From Paucibacter aquatile (lineage in GTDB: Bacteria > Pseudomonadota > Gammaproteobacteria > Burkholderiales > Burkholderiaceae_C), in NCBI RefSeq assembly GCF_002885975.1, contig NZ_POSP01000003.1:186001-250000 (forward strand): DNA of 64,000 bases. Direction: 5' to 3'. Each line of letters starts with the position of its first letter. Position 1 is the stretch's first letter. Below are positions 33,564-41,256 of the stretch, piece by piece. The translations under genes were made by a program, and so were the position numbers. A model generated the notes under the pieces. It had not been told where the DNA came from and did no database searches. It worked only from the letters and a program-made list of their open reading frames with translations.

Positions 33564-34226
33564 ATGCGTGTACTGATTGTTGAAGACTCGGCCGCCCTGG
33601 CCACCACCTTGGGTGACTACCTGGGCCTGCTGGACTGCAGCGTGAGTCATGCCCACAGCGCCGCCAGTGCATTGGCCAGCCTGCGCAGCCACTGCTTCGA
33701 CGTGCTGTTGCTGGACATCAATATGGCCGGCATGGATGGCCTGAGCCTGTGCCGAAGCCTGCGCCAGGATCTGCAGATCGACACCCCCGTCCTCTTCCTC
33801 ACCGCCCGAGATACCTTGCCGGACAAGCTGGCCGGCTTTGCCGCCGGTGGCGACGACTATCTCGTCAAGCCCTTTGCGCTCGAAGAACTGGGCTGTCGCG
33901 TGCGCGCCCTGCATGCCCGTCACATCGGCGCGCACAAGCGAGTCCTGCGATGCGGCGCGCTCGAACTGGACCTGGTCGGCCTGATCCTGAAACATCAGGA
34001 CCGGCCCATCGCCCTGGATCCGGTGCAGCTGAAGATCTTGCGCCTGCTGATGCAAAAGGCCCCCGCCGTGGTCAGCAAGGCCGATCTGGAGTACGCGATC
34101 TGGCAAGACGAAGCCATCGAGGGCAGCGCACTGCGTACGCATGTCTACCGGCTGCGCCAGCTGCTGCCGCCCGGCTGCCTCAGCACCGTCCGCGGCCAAG
34201 GCTACCGGCTCGATGCGAGCGCTTGA
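33564..34226 (+). CDS. OmpR/PhoB-family response regulator
   Basis: Two-component regulator of 220 residues. The receiver has acidic EDS at 7-9, phospho-acceptor Asp in LLLDINMAGMDG (about residue 52), Thr in LTARD and Lys in YLVKPF. The C-terminal winged helix includes LDPVQLKILRLLMQKAP and the recognition helix region GSALRTHVYRLRQLLP, ending GQGYRLDA. The cognate kinase overlaps its 3' end. Candidate targets are the DUF2860 outer-membrane gene downstream and the divergent FAH-family gene. Confidence 0.93.
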   Translation: MRVLIVEDSAALATTLGDYLGLLDCSVSHAHSAASALASLRSHCFDVLLLDINMAGMDGLSLCRSLRQDLQIDTPVLFLTARDTLPDKLAGFAAGGDDYLVKPFALEELGCRVRALHARHIGAHKRVLRCGALELDLVGLILKHQDRPIALDPVQLKILRLLMQKAPAVVSKADLEYAIWQDEAIEGSALRTHVYRLRQLLPPGCLSTVRGQGYRLDASA

Positions 34227-35670
34227 ATTGGCACTTGAACTGGCGCGTGGCCGAGTGGCCGACTGGTGGGCAGCCAGCCTTCGTCGCCGCGTGCAGCTGG
34301 CGGTGCTGGGTCTGGTCGCAGTGCTGTCCATGGGCATGGCAGTGATCGCTTGGGCAGCCACGGAACTGGCGGCCGACAGCTTCATCAACCAGGCGCTGGA
34401 GAGGCGCGCGCAGGATCTGCGCCAGCACTTGAGCCAAGGCGTCCCGCTCGCGCAACTGGCCGCCCAGGATTCTCGCCCTGCCTACCATTTCTACAGCAGC
34501 GCACAGGCGGGGCTGCCCGCCGTGCTGCAGCAATTGAACGAAGAAGGCGTGCATGAACTGAGCGAGATCGATGCGCATGTGCTGGTGCTTGAACATCCGG
34601 CGCCCGAAGGCGGCCGCCGCGAGCAGGTCTTTCTGCTCTACCGGCCCGAGCTGGACAGCGAGTTGGCCGGCTACGACCGTGCGATCCGCGTCCACCTGCT
34701 GCTGATGCTGGCCGGTGCCGCCCTGCTCGGCCTGTTCATGGCCTGGCGGCTTGGGCGCTGGACCGCAGCCCCGATCGAGGCCTTGACCGCCCAGGTCCAG
34801 GCCCAGACGCAGGGCCTGGCGCCAATGCGCAGCCCAGTGCTGGAGCGGCCCGACGAGATGGGCCGGCTCAGCCACAGCTTTGCCCGGGCTTACCAAGATC
34901 TGGCCGACTATGCCCGGCGCGAGCGCGACTTCACCCGCTTCGCCAGCCATGAGCTGCGCACACCGCTGAGCGTCATCCAGGGCGCCGCTGAATTGATGCG
35001 TTTGGCGCCCAACCGCGAACGCATGCTGGCACCGCTGCAACGGGTTCAGGAGGCCGGCGCTCGGATGCAGGCCTTGATTGAGCTCTTCCTCTTGCTCGCC
35101 CGCGAGCAGCAAGGCCCGGCGGCTGACCACGAACCCTTGTTGCAAGGCCTGCGCGCCTGCCTGCAGGAACTGCCCGCCGCGACCACAACGGCGCCTCATG
35201 TGCAATGGCCCGCGGACGGTGCGGAGGATTGGCGAGAGCTCGAACAGCTGTGCCTGCCCCGGGCACTGGGACGCATGGCCCTGGGCAATCTGCTGCGCAA
35301 TGCCTGGCTGCATGGCGACGGCAGAATCCGCATCACCATGCGCGGGCGGCGGCTGCAGCTCAGCAATGGGCGGAGCGCCAGTGCAGCCATCCGCCACGCG
35401 GGCGCGCCGCCGGAGCCTGGCCACGGCCACGGCCTGGACATCGTGGCCGCCATCGCTGAGCGCCTGGCGTGGCGCCTCAGTACCGAGGTGCAGGCCGAGC
35501 GATATCGGGTCGAGATCGAGTTCCCGGGCGGCGCAGGGCCTGCTGCCGACGCGGAGCCCTGCTTTCCGAATCATGCAAACCCTGCGAACCCTGCGAACCC
35601 TGCGAGCCCTGCAACCGTGCCGCCCGACACGGCCGGTCTGACCGCCACGGCCCCGGAACGAACGCTGTGA
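34213..35670 (+). CDS. Sensor histidine kinase
   Basis: Membrane kinase of about 485 residues paired with the preceding regulator; its ATG overlaps that gene by 14 bases. Two membrane segments (VQLAVLGLVAVLSMGMAVIAWAA and HLLLMLAGAALLGLFMAW) flank a periplasmic sensor of about 110 residues, followed by a HAMP-like linker. The phospho-acceptor is in FTRFASHELRTPLSVI. The N box is seen as NLLRNAWLHG, and GHGHGLDIVAAIAERL replaces the usual G2 sequence. No clear DxGxG box is visible, so the ATP lid may be short. The C-terminal tail carries NPA repeats from a 9-base tandem repeat. Confidence 0.88.
   Translation: MRALELALELARGRVADWWAASLRRRVQLAVLGLVAVLSMGMAVIAWAATELAADSFINQALERRAQDLRQHLSQGVPLAQLAAQDSRPAYHFYSSAQAGLPAVLQQLNEEGVHELSEIDAHVLVLEHPAPEGGRREQVFLLYRPELDSELAGYDRAIRVHLLLMLAGAALLGLFMAWRLGRWTAAPIEALTAQVQAQTQGLAPMRSPVLERPDEMGRLSHSFARAYQDLADYARRERDFTRFASHELRTPLSVIQGAAELMRLAPNRERMLAPLQRVQEAGARMQALIELFLLLAREQQGPAADHEPLLQGLRACLQELPAATTTAPHVQWPADGAEDWRELEQLCLPRALGRMALGNLLRNAWLHGDGRIRITMRGRRLQLSNGRSASAAIRHAGAPPEPGHGHGLDIVAAIAERLAWRLSTEVQAERYRVEIEFPGGAGPAADAEPCFPNHANPANPANPASPATVPPDTAGLTATAPERTL
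35574..35609 (+). repeat. 9-bp tandem repeat in the kinase C-terminus
   Basis: Four near-perfect copies of TGCRARCCC encode an ANPANPANPA-type tail. Because the unit is a multiple of three, slippage would change tail length without a frameshift. Confidence 0.8.
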
Positions 35671-35731
35671 CCTGGCTGTGACGCGCTGATTTCTAGAGTG
35701 TCGACATCCCCATCACACAGGAATCGACACC

Positions 35732-36850
35732 ATGGCATTCACCGCCTCTGTTCTCCCGCACGCCGCTCAAACCGCGTCGCCTGCCCACCGCCGAGCTGGC
35801 AGGGCGCCCGCCCTGGCGCACCGCCTCGCTTGGCGCCTCATTTGTGGGCTCGGCATGGGTCCGTTCCTGAGCCTGCCCCCTGCCCACGCGGCAGGCACGT
35901 CAGCCGCATCACCGGTACCGCAAGAAGCAGCCGACTCAGTCGGCCTGCACGGGCATATCAGCCTGCTGCTGATGGCCGAGCAGCGCCGATCCCGCCTGGA
36001 CGGCGAGGGGCAAGCCCAGCAAGAGTCGCTGCAGTCCACGGTTGACGCACACCGGCAGCTGCGCCTGCGCCCCATGTTCGAGTTGCGTCAGCGCCTGGGG
36101 AGCACGGCGGGCGAGTGGCGGGTCAGCAGTGCCGTGGGCGGCGTGGCCGATGGCTATCACATGCTGCTCGGCTCTCGCATGCGTTGGGATGATGGCTCCA
36201 CTCTGGGCCTGTACTGGATGCCGGCTCTGCCCCAGCGCGAAGTCTGGCAAGACCCCTATGCCCTGGGTGTCGTGCGCCAGCGCAGCCGGGAAAGCCTGCA
36301 GGGCTGGCAGATCGAGGCGTCGCAGTTGCTGGGCAGCAGCTACAACCTGCGCTTGAGCAGCGCGCAGCGCCGAATCGCCACGGAACTCAGTGGCCAGCAG
36401 TCGCTCGCGGAGGCCGAGCGTTTGCTGCTGCGACGTTCGGGCCGCGTCAGCGAGCTGAGCCTGTGGCGAAGCCACGATGTCGGCGCCCACCAGACCTTGA
36501 GCTGGCAGCTCGACGCCCGCCACGACACCGCCGAAGGGCAGGCCATGGCCCACCGGCGCTGGGGTGGCGAGCTGCGCTACCAGCAGCAATGGGGACGTCA
36601 GGGGCTGGCACTGAGCCTGGCCTGGCATCGGCAAAAGCAGCGCGGCCCGCATCCCCTGGCTCCAGCGTCGAGCGGGGTAGCCAGTGAACAGATCCACAGC
36701 GCGGCGCTGATGGCCTTTCACGCCGCACCCTTCGGGCTGCGCAAGTTCACGGCCTTCGGGCGCCTGTCCTGGCGCCATCGCCAATCGTCCTGGGACTTCC
36801 ACGACGCGCGAGACCTGAGTGCGGCCATCGGCCTGCGTCGAGACTTCTGA
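35732..36850 (+). CDS. DUF2860 family outer-membrane protein
   Basis: A 372-residue predicted beta-barrel. A long N-terminal leader with a hydrophobic part (LICGLGMGPFLSLPPAHA) ends in an AHA|A-like cleavage site. Characteristic DUF2860 features are the opening strand LHGHISLLLMAEQR, the EVWQDPYALG segment, a Leu-rich LAEAERLLLRRSGR region and a C-terminal run of amphipathic strands ending in RRDF with terminal Phe. Function of the family is not known. It lies 61 bases after the histidine kinase and may be its output. Confidence 0.78.
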   Translation: MAFTASVLPHAAQTASPAHRRAGRAPALAHRLAWRLICGLGMGPFLSLPPAHAAGTSAASPVPQEAADSVGLHGHISLLLMAEQRRSRLDGEGQAQQESLQSTVDAHRQLRLRPMFELRQRLGSTAGEWRVSSAVGGVADGYHMLLGSRMRWDDGSTLGLYWMPALPQREVWQDPYALGVVRQRSRESLQGWQIEASQLLGSSYNLRLSSAQRRIATELSGQQSLAEAERLLLRRSGRVSELSLWRSHDVGAHQTLSWQLDARHDTAEGQAMAHRRWGGELRYQQQWGRQGLALSLAWHRQKQRGPHPLAPASSGVASEQIHSAALMAFHAAPFGLRKFTAFGRLSWRHRQSSWDFHDARDLSAAIGLRRDF

Positions 36851-36919
36851 CCCGCCGGAGCGGGCAGCCGCAGGCCGGCATCGCCCGCCCCCAGGCATGC
36901 TGCAGCTTCATGGCAATCG

Positions 36920-36939
36920 ACCTACCAGAGTTGATAGGT
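36920..36939 (+). promoter_or_regulatory. lux box upstream of the AHL synthase
   Basis: A 20-base element beginning ACCTA and ending TAGGT with the exact CT-N12-AG spacing of LuxR-type operators; the outer 5 bases of each arm are perfect inverted repeats. It is centred about 60 bases before the luxI-type start. If GTATCG near 36959 is the -10, the box sits at about -42, the activation position. This predicts autoinduction of the AHL synthase and of the downstream biosynthetic genes. Confidence 0.75.
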
Positions 36940-36989
36940 TTCAAACCACAGCGCTTTGCGTATCGTCCGCACCGTTCCAAACGGAGGAG

Positions 36990-37628
36990 ATGGACGTGCA
37001 TATCAGTGCTGTTTCGCGAGACGAGATGGGGGCGCAACTGCTGGCCGAGATTGCGGCCTACCGCTACCAGGTGTTCGTCGAAACCTTGGGGTGGCAGCTC
37101 GACTGCCCTCCAGGCTGCGAGCTCGATCAGTTCGATCATGCCCATGCCCATTACCTCCTGCTGCGTGACGAATCGGGCGCCCTGGGAGGATGCGCCCGCC
37201 TGCTGCCGACGCTGAGGCCCTACCTGCTGCAGGAGGTCTTCCCCATGCTGGCGCCGGGGCTATTGCCGCGCGATGCGGCGGTTTGGGAGCTCTCGCGCTT
37301 TGCAGTTCTCAATCCGAGTCAAGCCTTGATCGATGCAGACCGGCCGCGCGCCCACAGCACGCTGCCCCAGTTTTCCTCGACCGAGGCCATCGCCTTGCTG
37401 CAGGCGGCCCTGGACCACGCCCGGGGCCTGGGCGTTCGCAGCCTGGTCACCGTCTCCCCTGTGGGCATCGAGCGACTGCTGAACATGGCCGGCTTTGTCA
37501 CCCGCGCCCTGGCGCCCGCGCAGGTGGTTGGCGGCCACCGCCTGTTTGCCTGCCAGATCGAATGCCAATCCCGTCGCCCCCTGCGCGTGCAAGCGGCCGG
37601 CCGCAGCCCCAGCGTTCAGGCGGCCTGA
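36990..37628 (+). CDS. LuxI-family acyl-homoserine-lactone synthase
   Basis: Makes the quorum-sensing AHL from acyl-ACP and S-adenosylmethionine. The 212-residue protein has the invariant LuxI residues at the expected places: Arg25, Phe29, Trp35, Asp46, Asp49, Arg70, Glu100 and Arg103 (YRYQVFVETLGW, LDQFDH, ARLLPT, VWELSRF). ATG 36990 touches the GGAGGAG SD; GTG 36996 would have better spacing (8 bases) and may be the real start. A lux box lies upstream, and the fatty acyl-AMP ligase gene follows after 26 bases, making it the first gene of the cluster. No luxR gene lies in the window. Confidence 0.95.
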   Translation: MDVHISAVSRDEMGAQLLAEIAAYRYQVFVETLGWQLDCPPGCELDQFDHAHAHYLLLRDESGALGGCARLLPTLRPYLLQEVFPMLAPGLLPRDAAVWELSRFAVLNPSQALIDADRPRAHSTLPQFSSTEAIALLQAALDHARGLGVRSLVTVSPVGIERLLNMAGFVTRALAPAQVVGGHRLFACQIECQSRRPLRVQAAGRSPSVQAA

Positions 37629-37654
37629 GCCCGGCACCCAACCGCGAGAGCACC

Positions 37655-39790
37655 ATGAGCTTCGACGACACCCTGATCGCCCCCTCCACCCGCCCTCGTG
37701 CGGTGGCCCCGCCGCAGGAGCACAGCATCAGCCATGAGCTGCCCGAGTGGCCCCGAGCGCGCAACTTTGCCGAGGCCTTGCGTCGCAATGCAGCAGAACA
37801 GGGCGACGCCCTGGTCTACCAATTCTGGCAAACCGAGGACGATCAGGACGAGCAACTGAGCCACAGCCAATTGGCCGCTTGGGTGGGTCGTTATGCCCAG
37901 GCCTTGCGCCAGCTGCCGGGTGCGGACGAGGGGCGTCTTCAGCTGGTCCTGGCCCTGCCGCAGGGGCGGCAGTTCGTGGTGGCCTTTCTGGCCTGCCTGG
38001 CGGCGGGCATCGTGGTCGTTCCGACCTTTCCGCCGCGCAGCCCCTTGCAGGCCGATCGTCTGCGCCTGGTGCTGCGTGAGCTGGGCCAGGCCCATGTGCT
38101 GTGCCGCCGGGCCAGCCTCCATGAGGAACTGGCCGAGCTGCGCACCGACCCTGAGCTTGGCGCCACTCGATGGATCTGCGTCGAGGAGCTGGATCAGGCG
38201 CCCGCAGCCAGCCTGGCCGGGCTGGATCCCGACCCGGAGGCCCTGGCCATGCTGCAGTACACCTCGGGCTCGACCGGCCGGCCCAAGGGCGTGATGCTGA
38301 GCCAGCGCAATCTGGTCGAGAACTCGCAACTGATCCAGGAGTGTTTCGGCCACCGCAAGGGGCACAGCCGATCGGTGATCTGGTTGCCGCCGTATCACGA
38401 TATGGGCCTGGTCGGCGGCGTCTTGCAGCCGGTCCATGCAGGCTTCGCCACCTTGCTGATGCCCACCAGTGTGCTGGTGCGCAGCCCCGCCCGATGGCTG
38501 CAAGCGGTGAGCGAGTTCAGCCAGGGCTGCAGCGGCGGGGTCAGCAGCGGCGGCCCCAACTTTGCCTTCCAGCTCTGCGTCGACAAGGTGCGTGATCGCG
38601 AGCTGCAGGATCTGGACCTCAGTGGCTGGCGGGTGGCCTTCTGCGGCGCCGAGCCCATCCATGCGCGCTGCATGGATGCCTTCGCTCAACGTTTCGCCGC
38701 AGCGGGCTTCAAGGCCGAAGCACTGTTCCCCTGCTACGGCATGGCCGAGACCACCCTCATGGTCAGCGGCAAGCCCCTGGGTCAGGCACTGGGGCGACGC
38801 CACCTGGACGCACGCGCCCTGGCGCGCCAGCAATGGCTGCCGCAGGATGCGCAGCTGCCGCACAGCCAGACCGTGGTCAGCTGTGGCAGGCCTCACGCCA
38901 GCCTGGAGCTTCGCATCGTCGAGCCCAGCTCGCGACTGGCGCGCGGCGAGCGTGAAATCGGCGAGGTCTGGGTGCGCGGCTCCAGCGTCACCCACGGCTA
39001 CTGGCAAGACCCCGAGCGCAGCGCCCAGAGCTTCAACCAATGGCTGGATGGGCAAGGCGGCTGGCTGCGCACCGGCGACCTCGGCGCCCTGGATCAAGGC
39101 GAGCTGTTCATCACCGGGCGCAGCAAGGAGCTGCTGATTGTTCGCGGTGCCAATTACTTCCCTCAAGACCTCGAACATGAAGCCCTGAGCGCCTGCCCCG
39201 AGCTGATCAACTGCCGTGCTGTGGCCTTCCAGCATGGTCCGCTGGGCGAGGAACAGGTGGCCCTGGCGCTGGAGGTTCCGCGCAGCGCGATCGACGAGCT
39301 CGACATGCAGCGCCGCATCAACGCCCGCCTGAGCGAGAAGTACGGCATCACGCTCGATACCTTGCTCTTCATCCCGCGCAAGACGGTGCGCACCACCTCC
39401 TCGGGCAAGCTGCAGCGCGTGGCGCTGAAGCAAGAGTTCATTGAAGGCCGGCTGCCCATCTACCTGCGCATCGATGCTCGGACTGAAGCGATCGAAAGCC
39501 AGGCCGCGGCAAACACGCTGCCCACGCGCCTGGACAGCGCGGCCGCCATCGAAAGCTGGTTGCTGCTTCGCATCGCCCAGGCGCTGCGTTGCACGCCTGC
39601 GCAGCTGCACCCCGAGGACAGCTTTGCCAGCATGGCGCTGGATTCGGTGGCGGCGCTGGAGCTGCTGGCCGATCTGGACAGCAGCCACGGCATCCAGCTG
39701 GAGCCTGATGCGCTCTACCGCCACAACAGCCCCGCCCTGCTGGCCCAGGAAATCTGGCGCCGCACCCAATTGCACCCTCTTGCCTGCTGA
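37655..39790 (+). CDS. tamA: Fatty acyl-AMP ligase with C-terminal ACP (TamA-like)
   Basis: Activates a fatty acid as acyl-AMP and loads it onto its own carrier domain. The protein has 711 residues. The adenylation part shows the P-loop LQYTSGSTGRPKGV, the FAAL hallmark WLPPYHDMGLVGG, FCGAEPI, FPCYGMAETTLMVSG, TGDLG, and RTTSSGKLQRV near the catalytic lysine. The last 75 residues are an ACP with pantetheine Ser664 (MALDSVAALELL). The FAAL-ACP order matches TamA of tambjamine pathways, which supplies the fatty amine tail. The frame is open far upstream, but MSFDDTL at 37655 follows the luxI stop and is chosen. Confidence 0.9.
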   Translation: MSFDDTLIAPSTRPRAVAPPQEHSISHELPEWPRARNFAEALRRNAAEQGDALVYQFWQTEDDQDEQLSHSQLAAWVGRYAQALRQLPGADEGRLQLVLALPQGRQFVVAFLACLAAGIVVVPTFPPRSPLQADRLRLVLRELGQAHVLCRRASLHEELAELRTDPELGATRWICVEELDQAPAASLAGLDPDPEALAMLQYTSGSTGRPKGVMLSQRNLVENSQLIQECFGHRKGHSRSVIWLPPYHDMGLVGGVLQPVHAGFATLLMPTSVLVRSPARWLQAVSEFSQGCSGGVSSGGPNFAFQLCVDKVRDRELQDLDLSGWRVAFCGAEPIHARCMDAFAQRFAAAGFKAEALFPCYGMAETTLMVSGKPLGQALGRRHLDARALARQQWLPQDAQLPHSQTVVSCGRPHASLELRIVEPSSRLARGEREIGEVWVRGSSVTHGYWQDPERSAQSFNQWLDGQGGWLRTGDLGALDQGELFITGRSKELLIVRGANYFPQDLEHEALSACPELINCRAVAFQHGPLGEEQVALALEVPRSAIDELDMQRRINARLSEKYGITLDTLLFIPRKTVRTTSSGKLQRVALKQEFIEGRLPIYLRIDARTEAIESQAAANTLPTRLDSAAAIESWLLLRIAQALRCTPAQLHPEDSFASMALDSVAALELLADLDSSHGIQLEPDALYRHNSPALLAQEIWRRTQLHPLAC

Positions 39791-39801
39791 AGGAGCACGC
39801 C

Positions 39802-40065
39802 ATGGCTGACAGCCATTTCTCACTGACCCTGTGCCGATTCATCGCCGATGCCTTCCTGGGTGACGGCAGCCGCGTGCAGCGGGACACCCCCTTGCTGGAG
39901 CTCAACATCCTGGATTCCGCCGCACTCTTCGATGTCGTGGACTACATCCGCCAGGAGTTCGGCGTGCAGATTCCGGTGGCCGACATCCACCCCGAGCATT
40001 TCGCCAATGTCGCCCAGCTCGAAGCGCTGGTGCTGCGTCTCAACCCCTTGGAGAAAATCGCATGA
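39802..40065 (+). CDS. pigG: Stand-alone carrier protein (PigG-like PCP)
   Basis: An 87-residue carrier protein. The pantetheine site is Ser39 in LNILDSAALFDVV, with the usual four-helix pattern and a following FGVQIPVADIHPEHFANV helix. In prodigiosin and tambjamine routes a protein of exactly this size carries the prolyl and then pyrrolyl group. It starts 11 bases after the acyl-AMP ligase behind AGGAG, and its stop overlaps the Rieske gene start (ATGA). Confidence 0.85.
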   Translation: MADSHFSLTLCRFIADAFLGDGSRVQRDTPLLELNILDSAALFDVVDYIRQEFGVQIPVADIHPEHFANVAQLEALVLRLNPLEKIA

Positions 40066-41201
40066 TTCCGAACCAGTGGTATGCCATCCTTCGCAGCGAA
40101 GACGTCAAGAAGAAAAAACCCGTCGGGATTCGCCGCTTCAACAAGAACCTGGTGGTCTACCGGGACACCGCCGGCCAGGTGGTTTGTCTGGCCGACCGAT
40201 GTGCCCACAAGGGCGTGCCCTTGAGCCACGGTCAGCAGCATGGCGACTACATCGCCTGCCCCTACCACGGCTTCCAGTACGACGCCAATGGCCGCTGCGT
40301 GCACATGCCGGTGCTGGGCAAGAACGGCGTGGTGCCCAAGCACATGCAGGTGCCCAGCTTCACGGTGCGCGAGCAACATGGGCTGATCTGGTGCTGGACC
40401 GGCGAGCAGGTGCCCGAGCAACTGCCGGAAGTGCCCATGTTCAAGGAGTTTGCTGAGTACACCGGCTTCACCTCGCGCTATGCCTGGCATGCGCCCACGC
40501 ATTACACACGTTATGTGGAGAGCGTCTGCGAGGTCTACCATGTGCCCTTCGTCCACAAGGGTTCGGCCCTGAACATCTGGGACCCCAAGGGCGGACGCGT
40601 CGATGACTTCAGCTGCCATCTCGAAGGGCACCTGATTCGCAGCGATTTCATCCTGCGGCCCGACGACGACCGCACGGCCGAGGAAACCCTCAGGGCACGC
40701 CTGCCCTGGACCCGCGGCTGGCGCATCGGCGTGGATGTGCAGATGCCGAACATGGTGCAGATCCGCAACGATGTGTTCGACGTCTACCTGATCGCCACGC
40801 CCATCGACGATGAGAACTGCTGGCTCTGCATTTGCTACAAGGAGCCCAAGCGCGACCTGCTGTTCCCGATGGTGAAGCCCCTGCCCATCCCGGGCTGGCG
40901 CCGCGTGCGCCCCTGGCTGATGTGTCGCATGGAGCGCTTCATCCAGCAATCCAAGGACATGGCCGCGCTCAGGGGCCAGACTCCCAAGATCTCCAGCCTG
41001 GAGGCCAACCGGCTGATCTCGGTCGACAAGGTCAATGCCTACTACCTGCGTCTGCGCGATCAGCTGATCCAGGAGGCCCAAGCTCAAGCGCAGAGCCAGG
41101 TGAGCGCTGCCTCGGCCCAGCGAGCCGCCAACGAGCAGGAGGCGCCGCCTTGCGAGATCAAGCCCATCCACATCTTGCCGCACAAGCCGCAAGCCGCCTG
41201 A
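40062..41201 (+). CDS. Rieske non-heme iron oxygenase
   Basis: A 379-residue oxygenase alpha-subunit-like protein. The Rieske cluster ligands are Cys47-x-His49 (RCAHKG) and Cys66-x2-His69 (CPYHGF). The catalytic domain carries ESVCEVYHVPFVHK, which supplies the two His ligands of the mononuclear iron. The C-terminus is Gln/Ala-rich. No ferredoxin or reductase partner is encoded nearby. Rieske enzymes of this class (RedG, McpG) close rings on prodiginines by C-H oxidation, so a late tailoring or cyclising role is the likeliest guess; it could instead act on a pathway intermediate. Confidence 0.88.
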   Translation: MIPNQWYAILRSEDVKKKKPVGIRRFNKNLVVYRDTAGQVVCLADRCAHKGVPLSHGQQHGDYIACPYHGFQYDANGRCVHMPVLGKNGVVPKHMQVPSFTVREQHGLIWCWTGEQVPEQLPEVPMFKEFAEYTGFTSRYAWHAPTHYTRYVESVCEVYHVPFVHKGSALNIWDPKGGRVDDFSCHLEGHLIRSDFILRPDDDRTAEETLRARLPWTRGWRIGVDVQMPNMVQIRNDVFDVYLIATPIDDENCWLCICYKEPKRDLLFPMVKPLPIPGWRRVRPWLMCRMERFIQQSKDMAALRGQTPKISSLEANRLISVDKVNAYYLRLRDQLIQEAQAQAQSQVSAASAQRAANEQEAPPCEIKPIHILPHKPQAA

Positions 41202-41256
41202 AGCCCAGCAGCCAGGCCAGCACCTCAGTCAGCCCGTCAACCACGCAGCACGCACC

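Noticed and set aside
37190..37654. Upstream extension of the FAAL frame into the AHL synthase gene
   Set aside because: The extension reads as a frame-shifted luxI shadow; the LuxI frame has all invariant residues, and MSFDDTL at 37655 is the natural start.
37616..39823. Minus-strand 735-codon open frame opposite the TamA-like gene
   Set aside because: Shadow of the FAAL-ACP coding strand; the plus frame carries all adenylation motifs.
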